Source of the DNA: 66-474 sp035547895
GTDB lineage: Bacteria; Pseudomonadota; Gammaproteobacteria; Xanthomonadales; Rhodanobacteraceae
Direction: 5' to 3'
Assembly: GCA_035547895.1 (NCBI GenBank)
Contig: DASZTT010000178.1
Location: forward strand, 1-39,059
DNA length: 39,059 nt
Shown here: positions 25,749-35,115 of the stretch, in pieces
Numbering within the stretch: the stretch's first letter is position 1
How the letters are laid out: the number at the start of each line of letters is the position of its first letter
Made by a program: the position numbers and the translations under genes
Notes under the pieces: model-generated
Databases searched by the model: none
The model's input: only the letters and a program-made list of their open reading frames with translations
Told to the model about the DNA's origin: nothing

Positions 25749-26600
25749 TCAAATCCAGCGCCTTGCCTGCTTCTCACGGAAGGCACCGGCGACCAGCTGG
25801 TCGTCGAATCCGGACGGCGCTTCGCCATTCGCGGCATAAAGATAGATCGCGACCTGATAGATCGTTTGCAAGGTGGACTGGATCAGGGCCAAGGCCACCA
25901 GATAGACCGCGAGAATCACCATTGCCGCCAAAAACACTTCCCTCCCGCCCAACGCCGCGAGGAAGAACAACATCACCGCCGGCGCGATGCCGAACAGGCC
26001 GAAGATCAGCCCGAAGCTGACATTGCCGATGATCTGTTCGCCCCAGGTTTGCCGCAGCATTTCCACCGATCGCTTGTACGACTCGATCGGGCCTGAATCC
26101 TCGACCACCATCACCGGCACGACAAGGAACGACGTGACCGACCAGGCCATGCCGAGCAAGCCGACCACGATGCGCCCGATGAAGCCCACCTTTTCTTCCA
26201 GCATCCGCAGCACGATGCCGACGGTGCTGGTCAGGAGCGCCCACCCGAGGATCTGCGGAAGCCGCTGGCGCGCAACCGCCAGACCATAGCCCAGCGTGGG
26301 CTGCTCGCCGTCGATCTGCTTCAGCACGCACGCGATCAGTGCCGAGTTGAAGAAGATGATCACGAAGTAATCGAGAAAATAGAACACGAACATCGCCGCG
26401 TACATCGGCAGCGTCATGTGCACCGGGCTACTCGCGTGCGGATGTCCGGCGAGTGCGACGAATACCGGCACGGCAAACAGGGCGATGATGATCGCCAGCG
26501 CCACGCCCGAGATCAGTGGAAACACGATCAGGCGCTTGTCCTGCTGCAGCATTCGCCAGGACGCGCCCATCAATTGCCACGTGCGTGCGAACTTGCCCAT
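25749..26600 (-). CDS. Polytopic membrane protein, DUF6159-like
   Basis: 283 aa with five to six hydrophobic segments (LIVFPLISGVALAIIIALF; YAAMFVFYFLDYFVIIFFNSALI; the 120-165 region; FGLIFGLFGIAPAVMLFFLAAL; AAMVILAVYLVALALI). The N-terminus has the pattern W-LM-ASW-ML-QDK-LI-FP and there is a DSGPIESYKRSVEMLRQTWGE loop, both of which I associate with the DUF6159 family of unknown function. AGGGGA lies about eight bases before the ATG. It is 15 nt after the S9 peptidase and 31 nt before DUF924. No catalytic motif seen. Confidence 0.8.
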   Translation of the reverse strand: MGKFARTWQLMGASWRMLQQDKRLIVFPLISGVALAIIIALFAVPVFVALAGHPHASSPVHMTLPMYAAMFVFYFLDYFVIIFFNSALIACVLKQIDGEQPTLGYGLAVARQRLPQILGWALLTSTVGIVLRMLEEKVGFIGRIVVGLLGMAWSVTSFLVVPVMVVEDSGPIESYKRSVEMLRQTWGEQIIGNVSFGLIFGLFGIAPAVMLFFLAALGGREVFLAAMVILAVYLVALALIQSTLQTIYQVAIYLYAANGEAPSGFDDQLVAGAFREKQARRWI

Positions 26601-26615
26601 GTCTCGTTCCCCTCG

Positions 26616-28601
26616 CTATTTGAGATGCGTGGTCATCCAGCCCACCCAGCGCCGATACACATCGGTCTGCTGCACGATGTCGCCCGGGAAGTGGCTGTCT
26701 GCGGGATAGGCCCAGAACTCGACGGTGACGCCGTTGTCGCGCAACGCGTGATACCACTCGAAACTGTTGACCAAGGGCACGTTCGGATCGCCGACGTCGC
26801 CCATGATCAGCGTGGGCGCCTTGACGTTGCGCGCAGATGCGATCGGCGATTGCTGGCGCCAGATATCCCAGCCTGCGGCGGTCCACGGCGTCGAGCCGAA
26901 GAAATACGTGTCGCCCATCTGGTAATACGCGACGGTGTAATCCATCACCCAGTCGGTCAGCGCGGCACCGGACACGGCTGCCTTCCACGCATCGTAATGA
27001 CCGGTCAGCCACGTGGTCATGTAGCCGCCATACGACCAGCCGGATACGCCAACGCGATCCTTGTCCACGATCCCGAGTTTCTCGACCGCGGCCACGCCCG
27101 CCATCACGTCCCTGCCGGGACCTTCGCCGGTGTCGCGGTAGATCGCGTGCTGGAAGGCATCGCCGAGATTCGTGCTGCCGCGATAGTTCGGCTGGAACAC
27201 GAGGAAGCCGGCGGCGGCAAGCAGTTGCGGCAGCGGCGTGAACCGCACCGTCGATGCGCTCTCCGGGCCGCCGTGGATGGCCAGCACCAGCGGATACGTC
27301 TTGCCCTTGCGGTAACCGACCGGATACGTCAGCACGCCATCCGCGTCCATACCGTCGTCGCTCTTCCATTGCACCGATTCGGTACGGCCGAGTTCGAGCT
27401 CGTCCACGAAGCCGTTGACGTCGGTGAGCCGGCGCGGTTTCGCGCGCGCGGAGGCCATCACGTACAACTCGCCCGGATGCGTGGCGGTGCTGCCGATGAA
27501 CGCGATCTCGCCGCTCTTCGCGACGCTGAAATCGTTGCCGGCCTCGACATCGCCGAGATCGAGCACGCGCGCCGTCCCGTCGAGCGGCTGCTCCCAGAAC
27601 GCCGAACGCGTGCCCAGTTCACCTTGCAGCAGCAGCGCCTTGCCACCTGGCAGCCACGCGTACGCGTTGAAGTTGCGCGCCAGCGCCGCGGTCGCGTCGC
27701 GCGTCTTGCCCTGTCCACCCACGTACACCGCGTTGCCGTTGTTCTGGTCCCCATTGCGCGCGCGCACGAACGCATAGGTGCCGCCGTCCAGCGCGTACGC
27801 AAAATCATTGGCGCCCTGGTCGCCCACCAGCGTGACGGGCTGGCCCTTGCCGTCCGCGGCGACTTCCGCGATCACCGAACGGAACGACGGCCCCCAGTAC
27901 GGACTCGGGAATTTCGTGAACACGATGGACTTGCCGTCACGGCTCCACACCAGCGGCGTCGCGCCCTCCTGGTCGGTCTGCAACGACCAGTCGCCTTCGG
28001 TCAGCCGCGTGGCGGTGCCACCCGTCGCCGCCACCACCCACAGGTGCCACGGCGCCAGCGCCTTGCGCAGCAGGAAATTGCCGTCGGTCACCTGGAATGC
28101 CTGGTCGTGCGCCTTGATCGCCTTTTCGTTGATCGGCGGATCTTCGGTGATGTAGGCGATGCGGGCGCCATCCGGGCTCCAGGTGAATTCGTCGATGCCT
28201 TCTTTGGCGTCGGTGACGCGTTGCGCATCGCCACCCGCCATCGGCATCACGTAGATCTGGGATTGCCTGGTCTTGTCGTCCTTCGCGAGAAACGCGAGGC
28301 GCGTACCGTCGGGCGACCAGCGCGGCGAAGACACGTCTTCGCGGTCATGCGTAAGGGTGCGCTTCGCACCGCTCGCCACATCCACGACGTCGATCCGGGT
28401 GTCGTGCTTGTCGGTCTTCCACACCGGCGTGCTGACCACGAGCGCGACCGACTTTCCGTCCGGCGAAAGTTGCGGATCGGAAAGTTTCACGAGCTTCTGC
28501 AAGTCATCCAGCTGGAAAGGCACTGCCTCCCGCGCCGCCGCCGGAATCGCAACCAGCAAGGCCGCCAGCGCGACCGGCCACCACGCTTGCACACGCATCA
28601 T
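26616..28601 (-). CDS. S9-family (prolyl oligopeptidase-like) serine peptidase, exported
   Basis: 661 aa. Signal peptide MMRVQAWWPVALAALLVAIPAAA; an N-terminal beta-propeller with WD40-like PD40 repeats (PQLSPDGKSVALV, PRWSPDGTRLAFL, FTWSPDGARIAYI, LVWSRDGKSIVFT). A C-terminal alpha/beta hydrolase follows with Ser523 in GWSYGGYMTTW, Asp605 in GDVGDPNVPLV and His637 in ADSHFPG. The oxyanion HGGPES motif is present. It resembles the acylaminoacyl/dipeptidyl peptidase S9C branch; the exact cleavage preference is unknown. AGGGGA lies six bases before the ATG at 28601. First gene of a three-gene operon, divergent from fadH across 95 bp. Confidence 0.93.
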   Translation of the reverse strand: MMRVQAWWPVALAALLVAIPAAAREAVPFQLDDLQKLVKLSDPQLSPDGKSVALVVSTPVWKTDKHDTRIDVVDVASGAKRTLTHDREDVSSPRWSPDGTRLAFLAKDDKTRQSQIYVMPMAGGDAQRVTDAKEGIDEFTWSPDGARIAYITEDPPINEKAIKAHDQAFQVTDGNFLLRKALAPWHLWVVAATGGTATRLTEGDWSLQTDQEGATPLVWSRDGKSIVFTKFPSPYWGPSFRSVIAEVAADGKGQPVTLVGDQGANDFAYALDGGTYAFVRARNGDQNNGNAVYVGGQGKTRDATAALARNFNAYAWLPGGKALLLQGELGTRSAFWEQPLDGTARVLDLGDVEAGNDFSVAKSGEIAFIGSTATHPGELYVMASARAKPRRLTDVNGFVDELELGRTESVQWKSDDGMDADGVLTYPVGYRKGKTYPLVLAIHGGPESASTVRFTPLPQLLAAAGFLVFQPNYRGSTNLGDAFQHAIYRDTGEGPGRDVMAGVAAVEKLGIVDKDRVGVSGWSYGGYMTTWLTGHYDAWKAAVSGAALTDWVMDYTVAYYQMGDTYFFGSTPWTAAGWDIWRQQSPIASARNVKAPTLIMGDVGDPNVPLVNSFEWYHALRDNGVTVEFWAYPADSHFPGDIVQQTDVYRRWVGWMTTHLK

Positions 28602-28696
28602 GCACTTCCCCTTGCCACCCTGCGCCACGCCGGGCGCGACCGCGCCAGCTTAGCGCGCACTTGCCGGCACCGCAGCGTGACGGCATCCTCGCCGCG

Positions 28697-30742
28697 ATGA
28701 CCTCACTCGACAACCCCGCCAGCGCAGCGTTCCCGCATTTGTTCACGCCGCTGGATCTCGGTTTCTGTACCTTGCCGAACCGCGTCCTGATGGGCTCGAT
28801 GCATACCGGCCTCGAGGACCGCGCGCGCGATTTTGGAAAACTCGCGGAATACTTCGCGGCGCGCGCCCGCGGCGGCGTCGGCCTGATGGTGACCGGCGGG
28901 TTCTCGCCCAACGTCTCGGGCTGGCTGAAACCGTTTTCCAGCCGGCTGTCTTCGCGCTGGCAGGTCGCCCCGCACCGCCGCATCACGGGATCCGTGCACG
29001 CCGCCGGCGGGCGCATCTGCCTGCAGATCCTGCATGCGGGACGCTACGGTTTTCATCCATTGTCGGTGGCCCCGTCCGCGATCCGGTCACCGATCACGCC
29101 GTTCACGCCGCGCGCGCTTTCGAACCCCGGCGTCGAACGCACGATCCGCGACTTCGTGCGCTGCGCGAAGCTGGCCCGCGACGCCGGCTACGACGGCGTC
29201 GAGGTCATGGGCAGCGAGGGCTACCTGATCAACCAGTTCCTCGCCGAACGCAGCAACCAGCGCCGCGACCGCTGGGGCGGCTCGGCGGAAAACCGCATGC
29301 GTTTCCCGGTCGAGGTCGTGCGATGCATGCGCGAAGCCGTCGGCCGCGATTTCATCATCATCTACCGGCTGTCGATGCTGGACCTGGTGGATCGCGCGCA
29401 GGCATGGGATGAAATCGTCGCGCTGGCGAAGCAGGTCGAAGCCGCGGGCGCGACGCTGATCAACACCGGCATCGGCTGGCACGAAGCGCGCATCCCGACC
29501 ATCGTCACCAGCGTGCCGCGCGCGGCGTTCACCTGGGTGACGCGGCGCATGAAGGACAACCTGCGCATTCCGCTGATCACGACCAACCGGATCAACATGC
29601 CGGAGGTGGCGGAAAAAGTGCTGGCGCGCGGCGATGCCGACATGGTGTCGATGGCGCGCCCGTTCCTCGCCGACCCCGACTGGGTCGCCAAGGCGCGCCG
29701 CGGACGCACATCGCTGATCAATCCCTGCATCGCGTGCAACCAGGCCTGCCTCGACCACGTGTTCGAGAACAAGCGTGCGTCGTGCCTGATGAATCCGCGC
29801 GCATGTTTCGAAACCGAATTGCGGGATGCACCCGTCACGGCAAGAAAAAGTTTTGCGGTAGTCGGCGCAGGCCCTGCCGGGCTTGCGGCTGCAACGACGC
29901 TGGCGCAACGCGGTCACGCGGTCACGCTGTACGAACGATCGAACGAAATCGGCGGCCAGTTCAATCTCGCCAAGCGCATTCCCGGCAAGGAGGAATACGC
30001 CGAGCCGTTGCGCTATTGGGGCAACCTGCTCGGCGAACTCGATGTCATGATGCATCTCGGCGCACGCGTCGACGCGACGACCTTGCAAGCCGGCGGCTTC
30101 GATGCCGTCATTGTCGCGACCGGCGTCACGCCGCGCGATCCCGGGATTCCCGGGCAGGATCATCCGATGGTGATGGGTTATCACGATGCCGTGATGGAAA
30201 CCTGCACGATCGGCAAGCGCGTCGCGATCATCGGCGCCGGCGGCATCGGTTTCGATGTCGCCGAGTTCCTGACGCAGCCCCCGCCCTCGTCCACCACCGA
30301 CATCGCGCGCTGGACGCGCGAGTGGGGCGTCGACACCACGCTCGCACACCGCGGTGGACTCGACAAACCGGAAATCGAAGCGTCGCCGCGCGAAGTGTGG
30401 CTGCTGCAACGCACGGCTGGACGGCCCGGCAAGCGCCTCAACAAGACCACCGGCTGGGTGCACCGCGCGGCGTTGAAAGCCAAGGGCGTGAAGATGCTCG
30501 GCGGCGTCACCTACGAAAGCATCGACGATGCCGGCCTGCACATCCGCATCGATGGCAAGCCGCGCACGCTCGCTGTCGACAACATCGTCATCTGCGCCGG
30601 GCAAGAATCGAACCGCGCGCTTGCGGATGAACTGGTCGCGCTGGGGGCCGCCGTGCACGTGATCGGCGGCGCCGACGTCGCCGCAGAACTCGATGCAAAG
30701 CGCGCAATCCGGCAGGCGACCGAACTCGCGTCGAAGTTGTAA
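28697..30742 (+). CDS. fadH: 2,4-dienoyl-CoA reductase (NADPH), FadH type
   Basis: 681 aa old-yellow-enzyme fusion. An FMN TIM-barrel (HLFTPLDLGFCTLPNRVLMGSMHTGLE, LQILHAGRYG, EVMGSEGYLINQFL with active Tyr176, TGIGWHEARIPT with His262) is followed by a 4Fe-4S site, Cys344, 347, 351 and 363. FAD and NADPH domains (VVGAGPAGLAA, VAIIGAGGIGFDVAEFL) complete it. It reduces 2,4-dienoyl-CoA to 3-enoyl-CoA during breakdown of polyunsaturated fatty acids. Length agrees with E. coli FadH (672 aa). The ATG at 28697 is chosen over a TTG at 28661; neither has a strong ribosome site. Confidence 0.94.
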   Translation: MTSLDNPASAAFPHLFTPLDLGFCTLPNRVLMGSMHTGLEDRARDFGKLAEYFAARARGGVGLMVTGGFSPNVSGWLKPFSSRLSSRWQVAPHRRITGSVHAAGGRICLQILHAGRYGFHPLSVAPSAIRSPITPFTPRALSNPGVERTIRDFVRCAKLARDAGYDGVEVMGSEGYLINQFLAERSNQRRDRWGGSAENRMRFPVEVVRCMREAVGRDFIIIYRLSMLDLVDRAQAWDEIVALAKQVEAAGATLINTGIGWHEARIPTIVTSVPRAAFTWVTRRMKDNLRIPLITTNRINMPEVAEKVLARGDADMVSMARPFLADPDWVAKARRGRTSLINPCIACNQACLDHVFENKRASCLMNPRACFETELRDAPVTARKSFAVVGAGPAGLAAATTLAQRGHAVTLYERSNEIGGQFNLAKRIPGKEEYAEPLRYWGNLLGELDVMMHLGARVDATTLQAGGFDAVIVATGVTPRDPGIPGQDHPMVMGYHDAVMETCTIGKRVAIIGAGGIGFDVAEFLTQPPPSSTTDIARWTREWGVDTTLAHRGGLDKPEIEASPREVWLLQRTAGRPGKRLNKTTGWVHRAALKAKGVKMLGGVTYESIDDAGLHIRIDGKPRTLAVDNIVICAGQESNRALADELVALGAAVHVIGGADVAAELDAKRAIRQATELASKL

Positions 30743-30911
30743 CAATGCTCGCGCGGAGCACGCGTTCAGCCACGCGCTTTCGGCGAATGTGAACCGTCTC
30801 GTTAAGCATGGTGAACCCCGCATAAACCTCACGCGTTACATTCGTTCACTTTTTCGGAAGATATCTAGAATCGGCTCTTCAAGCCTTCGCGCCCACGCAA
30901 GGAGCGGGGTA

Positions 30912-32339
30912 ATGGCTGCCGGTGCGGGTCACGTTCTGCTGGTCAACGGCAACGCCAATCTGGCGGCAATGGCGACCGTCGCTGTGGACACCGTCCGTTG
31001 CCAGTTGACGTGCCTGACCGAATTGCGAGCCGCGCACGAACTGGTCGCCAAAAAACAGTTCGACCTGATCCTGATCGATGCTTCCACGCTCGAAAGGGAA
31101 GACCTCGAGCGATTCCTTGCCGCGGACATGACGCGCCAGGGTCGCATTGTTCTTGTCGAAGAAGAAAAATGTGCACGCCTCCACGGCCTTGCAAGAAAAT
31201 CCGGACTTGCCGTGGAGCACATCCCGGAAGGCATGTCGTTCGAAGCGCTGATGGGGCTCGTCCACCGTGCGCTGCAGCGCACCCCGTCGCGCGAAATCCC
31301 GCCCAGCAACGAATTCGGTGGGATGATCGGCAGGACGATGCGCATGCAGGCGCTGTTCGAGAGCATCCGGCGTGTCGCACCACTGGATGTAGGCGTGCTC
31401 GTGCTCGGCGAAAGCGGGACCGGCAAGGAACTGGTGGCACGGGCGCTGCACCAGCTCAGTGGGCGCACCGGCAAATTCGTCGCCGTGAACTGTGGCGCCA
31501 TTTCCCCCGAACTGTTGAGCAGCCAGTTGTTCGGCCATGAGCGCGGCGCGTTCACGGGCGCGATCCAGTCGCACGCAGGCTTCTTCGAGCAGGCACGCGG
31601 CGGCACGTTGTTCCTGGATGAAATCACCGAAATGTCCTGCGCGCTGCAGGTTTACCTGCTGCGCGTCATCGAGACGCACGCCTTGACCCGAGTCGGCGGG
31701 TCACGCGAATTCGCGGTCGACGTGCGGGTGATCGCGGCGTCCAATCGCGACCTGCCGCAGGCGGTTGCGGCGGGCGAGTTGCGGGCCGATCTCTATTTCC
31801 GATTGCTCGAGTTTCCGCTGACCCTCCCTCCGCTGCGCGAACGTCGCGAGGACATTCCCCTTCTGGCGCAGCACTTCCTCGGCCAGTTGAACGAACGGTA
31901 CGGCACTGCAAAACAGTTTGCGCCGGATGCTCTGGAGAAATTGGCCTCGCGCGCCTGGCCGGGCAATGTACGTGAATTGCTGCACCTGGTCCGGCGCCAC
32001 TACATCACGGCCGGCGACGGCATCGTCATCGACGTCGGCGATGAGCCGGTGCAGACACTCCGTCGCCGCCGCGTTGGCGACGTGCAGGCCACGCATGATA
32101 GCCGCCTCGCATCGGACGGAACGATCCACTTCACGGTCGGCATGACGTTCGATGCCATCGAACGCGAGGTCATGCTGAAGACGCTGGCGCACGTGCGTAA
32201 CAACAAGCGCGAAGCCGCGCGCGTGCTCGGCGTGTCACTCAAGACGATCTACAACAAATTGCTGCGCTATCGTGCGGAGGGTCTGATCGGGGAGGAGATG
32301 ATGGGCGATTCTCCCGAGCACAATGGGCGCGCCGCATGA
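30912..32339 (+). CDS. Sigma-54-dependent transcriptional activator with degenerate receiver
   Basis: 475 aa. Residues 7-120 look like a CheY-type receiver (VLLVNGNANLA, FDLILIDAS with Asp56), but the acidic pair after strand 1 is replaced by NGN. Normal phosphorylation is therefore doubtful. The AAA+ domain is intact: Walker A GESGTGKE (166-173), GAFTGA (212-217) for sigma-54 contact, Walker B GGTLFLDE (230-237), and the R-finger region PLRERREDIPLL. A Fis-type helix-turn-helix closes it (NNKREAARVLGVSLKTIYNKLL). AAGGAG lies eight bases before the ATG. It is convergent to the Fap-like operon, whose head carries a sigma-54 promoter, so it is the obvious candidate regulator (inference). A TAGAAT at 30866-30871 may be its own -10. 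Confidence 0.92.
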   Translation: MAAGAGHVLLVNGNANLAAMATVAVDTVRCQLTCLTELRAAHELVAKKQFDLILIDASTLEREDLERFLAADMTRQGRIVLVEEEKCARLHGLARKSGLAVEHIPEGMSFEALMGLVHRALQRTPSREIPPSNEFGGMIGRTMRMQALFESIRRVAPLDVGVLVLGESGTGKELVARALHQLSGRTGKFVAVNCGAISPELLSSQLFGHERGAFTGAIQSHAGFFEQARGGTLFLDEITEMSCALQVYLLRVIETHALTRVGGSREFAVDVRVIAASNRDLPQAVAAGELRADLYFRLLEFPLTLPPLRERREDIPLLAQHFLGQLNERYGTAKQFAPDALEKLASRAWPGNVRELLHLVRRHYITAGDGIVIDVGDEPVQTLRRRRVGDVQATHDSRLASDGTIHFTVGMTFDAIEREVMLKTLAHVRNNKREAARVLGVSLKTIYNKLLRYRAEGLIGEEMMGDSPEHNGRAA

Positions 32340-32379
32340 CACGACCCGCCGCAACGATCCGGGCGCGATATGCGCACTG

Positions 32380-33816
32380 TCACAGGGTGATCGGCAAGCG
32401 CACCGTCAAGGTGACGTCGGGCGTATCGCGGGTGACGCCGACGCCCAGCGCCACGTTCAGCGTGCGGTGATCGTTGATCTTGTACGAGCCGCCCACCAGC
32501 AGGCTGCCGAGCACGGTGCGCGTCGATCCGGCGAGCGTTCGCCCGTTCACGCTGGTCGCGCCCACGAAACTCTGGTCGTAGCCGAGGCTGATCGAAGCGC
32601 GATCGTTCAGCGCAAGTCCCACGCCGACGCTTGCGTCGTAAACGTCGCCGACCGCGACCTTGCCCAGCGGCTGCTTGATACCCCCCACCAATGTCAGGCT
32701 GACATTGTCGCGCGGGAAGTTGTGCAGGTAACTCAGGTTTCCGAAGAACACCACGGGATCGGAAGGAAGCAACCAGGTCAGGCCGGGTTGCAGCGAATAG
32801 AACCCCGATCCGGTCGGCATCTCCAGCGGCAGCCCTGTGCCGGTCGTGTTCTGGATGCAGCGCTGCACGCAATCGGTCGTGACTTCGAACGGGTCGCGGC
32901 CGGTGCGCGATTTGAACCTCAGCCAGCCGATGTAATACGGCCGATCCGCACCGCCGTTGTTGAACTGATAACGCGCGGTGGCCTCGATATCGCCAAGGCC
33001 CTTGCCATTGGTGGTGAACACCTGATCGGTGGCACTGCCCGTGAAGATCTCGCGGCTGGTGGTATCGGTGTGTCCGTCCACGTAGGGCACGCGCACCTCC
33101 ATTTCCAGCCGGTTGGTGATGCCATACCGGCCGGTGAATTCTGCGATCTGATTGGTGATCCTCACCTGCCGCACGTCGATCAGGCCGATCACCAGCGCTG
33201 GGATGATGGTGTAACCGATCAACGCGACGCGATCGGTCGAGGAATAGCCGAACTGATACGACGGTTCGATCACGAATTTGCCGCGCGGCGTCAGCACACC
33301 TGGCTGATCGAAGATCGGCGCCACCGCAGGCGGACGCGTGTCGACCTGCGGAGCGGCCCCGACCCGCTGCTGGCCGATGGCCGCGATATCGGGGGCCGCA
33401 TAGGGAACGGTGCCATCCGCTGCCGGCGTCGATGCCGGCGTATTGTCGCCGGCGTTTCCGGGCACGGCCCCGCCCCGCTGAGTCGCCAGCGCCCCGGTGC
33501 CGAGCGACTGTCGCAAGGCCAGGTATTCGTCGTGCTGCGCCGACAGCTCGCGCTCGATCTTCGCGACTTCCCGGTCCTGCTCCGCCAGGCGCTTTTTCTG
33601 CACGGCGATTTCATGACGCAAGGCGCGCAGCTCCGCGTCCTGGGCCGCCAGTTTCTTGCGTACCGCTGCGGGGAGCTGCCGCTGCCGCGCCCCCTGCGAG
33701 GCCGCGTCATCGTCGGGCGCCGCCTGCACCGAAGTCAGGCCCGCGAGCATCAACAGGCCCGCGCATCCTGCAAGAAACGGTTTGCCCAGCGGGGATTCGC
33801 TCGTTCGCATCCGCAT
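32380..33816 (-). CDS. FapF-like outer membrane barrel with N-terminal coiled coil
   Basis: 478 aa. Signal peptide (LAGCAGLLMLAGLTSVQAA, cleaved near 32), a charged heptad-rich coiled coil at about 47-105 (LAAQDAELRALRHEIAVQKK then RLAEQDREVAKIERELSAQ), a flexible linker to about 170, then a beta-barrel of alternating strands (GKFVIEPSYQFGYSS, YGITNRLEMEVRVPY, GDIEATARYQFNN, SLQPGLTWL, ASISLGYDQSFVG, LNVALGVGV) ending LTVRLPITL. Signal-coiled coil-barrel is the layout of FapF, the amyloid secretion pore of Pseudomonas. Homology by similarity was not tested. AAGGAG lies eight bases before the ATG. Last gene of the operon, 59 nt after the preceding small secreted protein. It could instead be a phenol/alkane-type transporter barrel. 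Confidence 0.8.
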   Translation of the reverse strand: MRMRTSESPLGKPFLAGCAGLLMLAGLTSVQAAPDDDAASQGARQRQLPAAVRKKLAAQDAELRALRHEIAVQKKRLAEQDREVAKIERELSAQHDEYLALRQSLGTGALATQRGGAVPGNAGDNTPASTPAADGTVPYAAPDIAAIGQQRVGAAPQVDTRPPAVAPIFDQPGVLTPRGKFVIEPSYQFGYSSTDRVALIGYTIIPALVIGLIDVRQVRITNQIAEFTGRYGITNRLEMEVRVPYVDGHTDTTSREIFTGSATDQVFTTNGKGLGDIEATARYQFNNGGADRPYYIGWLRFKSRTGRDPFEVTTDCVQRCIQNTTGTGLPLEMPTGSGFYSLQPGLTWLLPSDPVVFFGNLSYLHNFPRDNVSLTLVGGIKQPLGKVAVGDVYDASVGVGLALNDRASISLGYDQSFVGATSVNGRTLAGSTRTVLGSLLVGGSYKINDHRTLNVALGVGVTRDTPDVTLTVRLPITL

Positions 33817-33875
33817 CGCCGTTTCTCCTTTCGTTCCGGGACGTGGCGTTGCCGTTGACCCGTGGCCAGCGGACA

Positions 33876-34403
33876 TCATTGCCCACGCGAGTTGATCAAG
33901 GCGGATTGCAAGGTATTGCCGAGGTTGAGCGCGTTGAACAGACCGAGATTCCTGAGGCGTGCATCGAACGTGGTTTGTGCCTGGATGCGCTGGTTGTCGA
34001 GGCTGTTCTGGATCACGATCCCGCCGATCGCGCCGTTGAATGCCGCCGGATCCGCGAAGTTGCCCGGACCGTTGCGGATCAAGGTGACACCATTGAGCAA
34101 CGATGCCAGCGCGGTGGCCTGCGCTGCATTCATGTGCGAGAGGTCGGGAATGTTGACGCTGATGCTCGCCGCCAGCTCGCCGTTGATGTAAACCAGCCTG
34201 CTGATGCCGAACGAGACCAGCAGGCCGTTGCCCAAGTCGTAGCCGCCGCAAGCCGCGGACAGCACGCTGTCACTTGCGGGCGCAACGCCGAACAGTGTCG
34301 ACCCGGCGGCCGATTGCGCCTGCGCGGGCGACGCCGCATGCGCCACGCCGGCCACGGAGGCGATCGCGGCCAATGCAAACGTCCAGACATTCTTCGTCTT
34401 CAC
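33876..34403 (-). CDS. Small secreted protein of the Fap-like operon (QNS motif)
   Basis: 175 aa, family not recognised. Signal peptide KTKNVWTFALAAIASVAGVAHA. The mature part has GYDLGNGLLVSFGISRLVYI, an Asn/Ala-rich helix (NAAQATALASLLNGVTLI) and GIVIQNSLDNQRIQAQTTFD. That last piece shares the QNS-x2-N-x2-IQ pattern with the C-termini of two other secreted proteins in this operon. Start: GTG at 34403 with GAGGAG nine bases upstream. The ribosome site overlaps the stop of the C39 peptidase gene, so translation is probably coupled. By position it could be a minor fibre subunit or a periplasmic chaperone for the pore; both are guesses. Confidence 0.75.
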   Translation of the reverse strand: MKTKNVWTFALAAIASVAGVAHAASPAQAQSAAGSTLFGVAPASDSVLSAACGGYDLGNGLLVSFGISRLVYINGELAASISVNIPDLSHMNAAQATALASLLNGVTLIRNGPGNFADPAAFNGAIGGIVIQNSLDNQRIQAQTTFDARLRNLGLFNALNLGNTLQSALINSRGQ

Positions 34404-34416
34404 GGTCGGCCTCTCC

Positions 34417-35115
34417 TCAGTTGCCACTGACGCCGTTGAAGCCGCTGACGCCGTTCCTCGGCATCACGATGTTGAAAAGCCCCTGGCGGTCGACGCCCCC
34501 GCCCAGCATCGCCATCGGAGCGGCGCGCCAATCGTCACGGCTGTTGAAGATCGCCACGTCGCGATGGTTGTGGACCACGAACACCAGATGGTTCTTCCAC
34601 ATCTTTTCGAATTCCGTTTCCGGAATCGATCGGGTGCCCCTGGCCGGATCGCCGATCAGGACACGGCCAGCAAGCATGCCCTTGATCACCACGAAATGGT
34701 GGTAGCCCTGCACGTCGATCAGGACGATGGCGGGCAGTTGCGCCTGTTCCAACTTGCCAAGCGGCACCACGAAGCCGTCGGCCTCGAAACCGAGCGCCGC
34801 CAGAAAGCGCTTGATGTCCAGCAACGAAAACCCTTCCTTCCTGATCCTGGCCTGGTTGCCGTGCTGGTACATCGCCAGGAAGGCAATGCGTTCGCTGATC
34901 GGAAAGTCGTACTGATAGGTGAGCAGCGTGGCGACCGCCGCCGAACCGCAACTGAAGTCGTATTGCTGGTGGATCGTGTTCCGGAAGCGTTCTTCCTTGA
35001 GCGTCGTGACCGGCACGTGATAGTTCGCGCCGGCGACGTTCGACATCTGCAGGCTGCCCGCGGCCGCCGCCATCGGAAGCAAGGCAAGAAGCGCGAGCAG
35101 CCACAGGCATTTCAT
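34417..35115 (-). CDS. Periplasmic C39-family cysteine peptidase, FapD-like
   Basis: 232 aa. Signal peptide MKCLWLLALLALLPMAAAAG, then a C39 papain-like fold: Gln51 (oxyanion) and Cys56 in QQYDFSCGSAAVATLL, His139/140 in VQGYHHFVVIKGM, and Asp156 in LIGDPARGT. All catalytic positions are present. No ABC-transporter part is attached, unlike bacteriocin exporters, so it works alone in the periplasm, as FapD does in the Pseudomonas amyloid operon. The C-terminal 40 residues (Met/Gly/Asn-rich, ending NGVSGFNGVSGN) extend past the peptidase fold. Its ATG overlaps the stop of the preceding gene (ATGA), and the next gene's ribosome site overlaps its own stop. It probably processes or gates secretion of the neighbouring secreted proteins (inference). 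Confidence 0.9.
   Translation of the reverse strand: MKCLWLLALLALLPMAAAAGSLQMSNVAGANYHVPVTTLKEERFRNTIHQQYDFSCGSAAVATLLTYQYDFPISERIAFLAMYQHGNQARIRKEGFSLLDIKRFLAALGFEADGFVVPLGKLEQAQLPAIVLIDVQGYHHFVVIKGMLAGRVLIGDPARGTRSIPETEFEKMWKNHLVFVVHNHRDVAIFNSRDDWRAAPMAMLGGGVDRQGLFNIVMPRNGVSGFNGVSGN

Noticed and set aside
26418..28700. 760-codon plus-strand frame opposite the S9 peptidase
   Set aside because: The peptidase on the minus strand has complete catalytic motifs; this frame is its shadow.
32340..32379. Terminator between the activator and the FapF-like gene
   Set aside because: Only a short GCGC-GATAT-GCGC repeat without a T-run is present in this 40-bp convergent gap.
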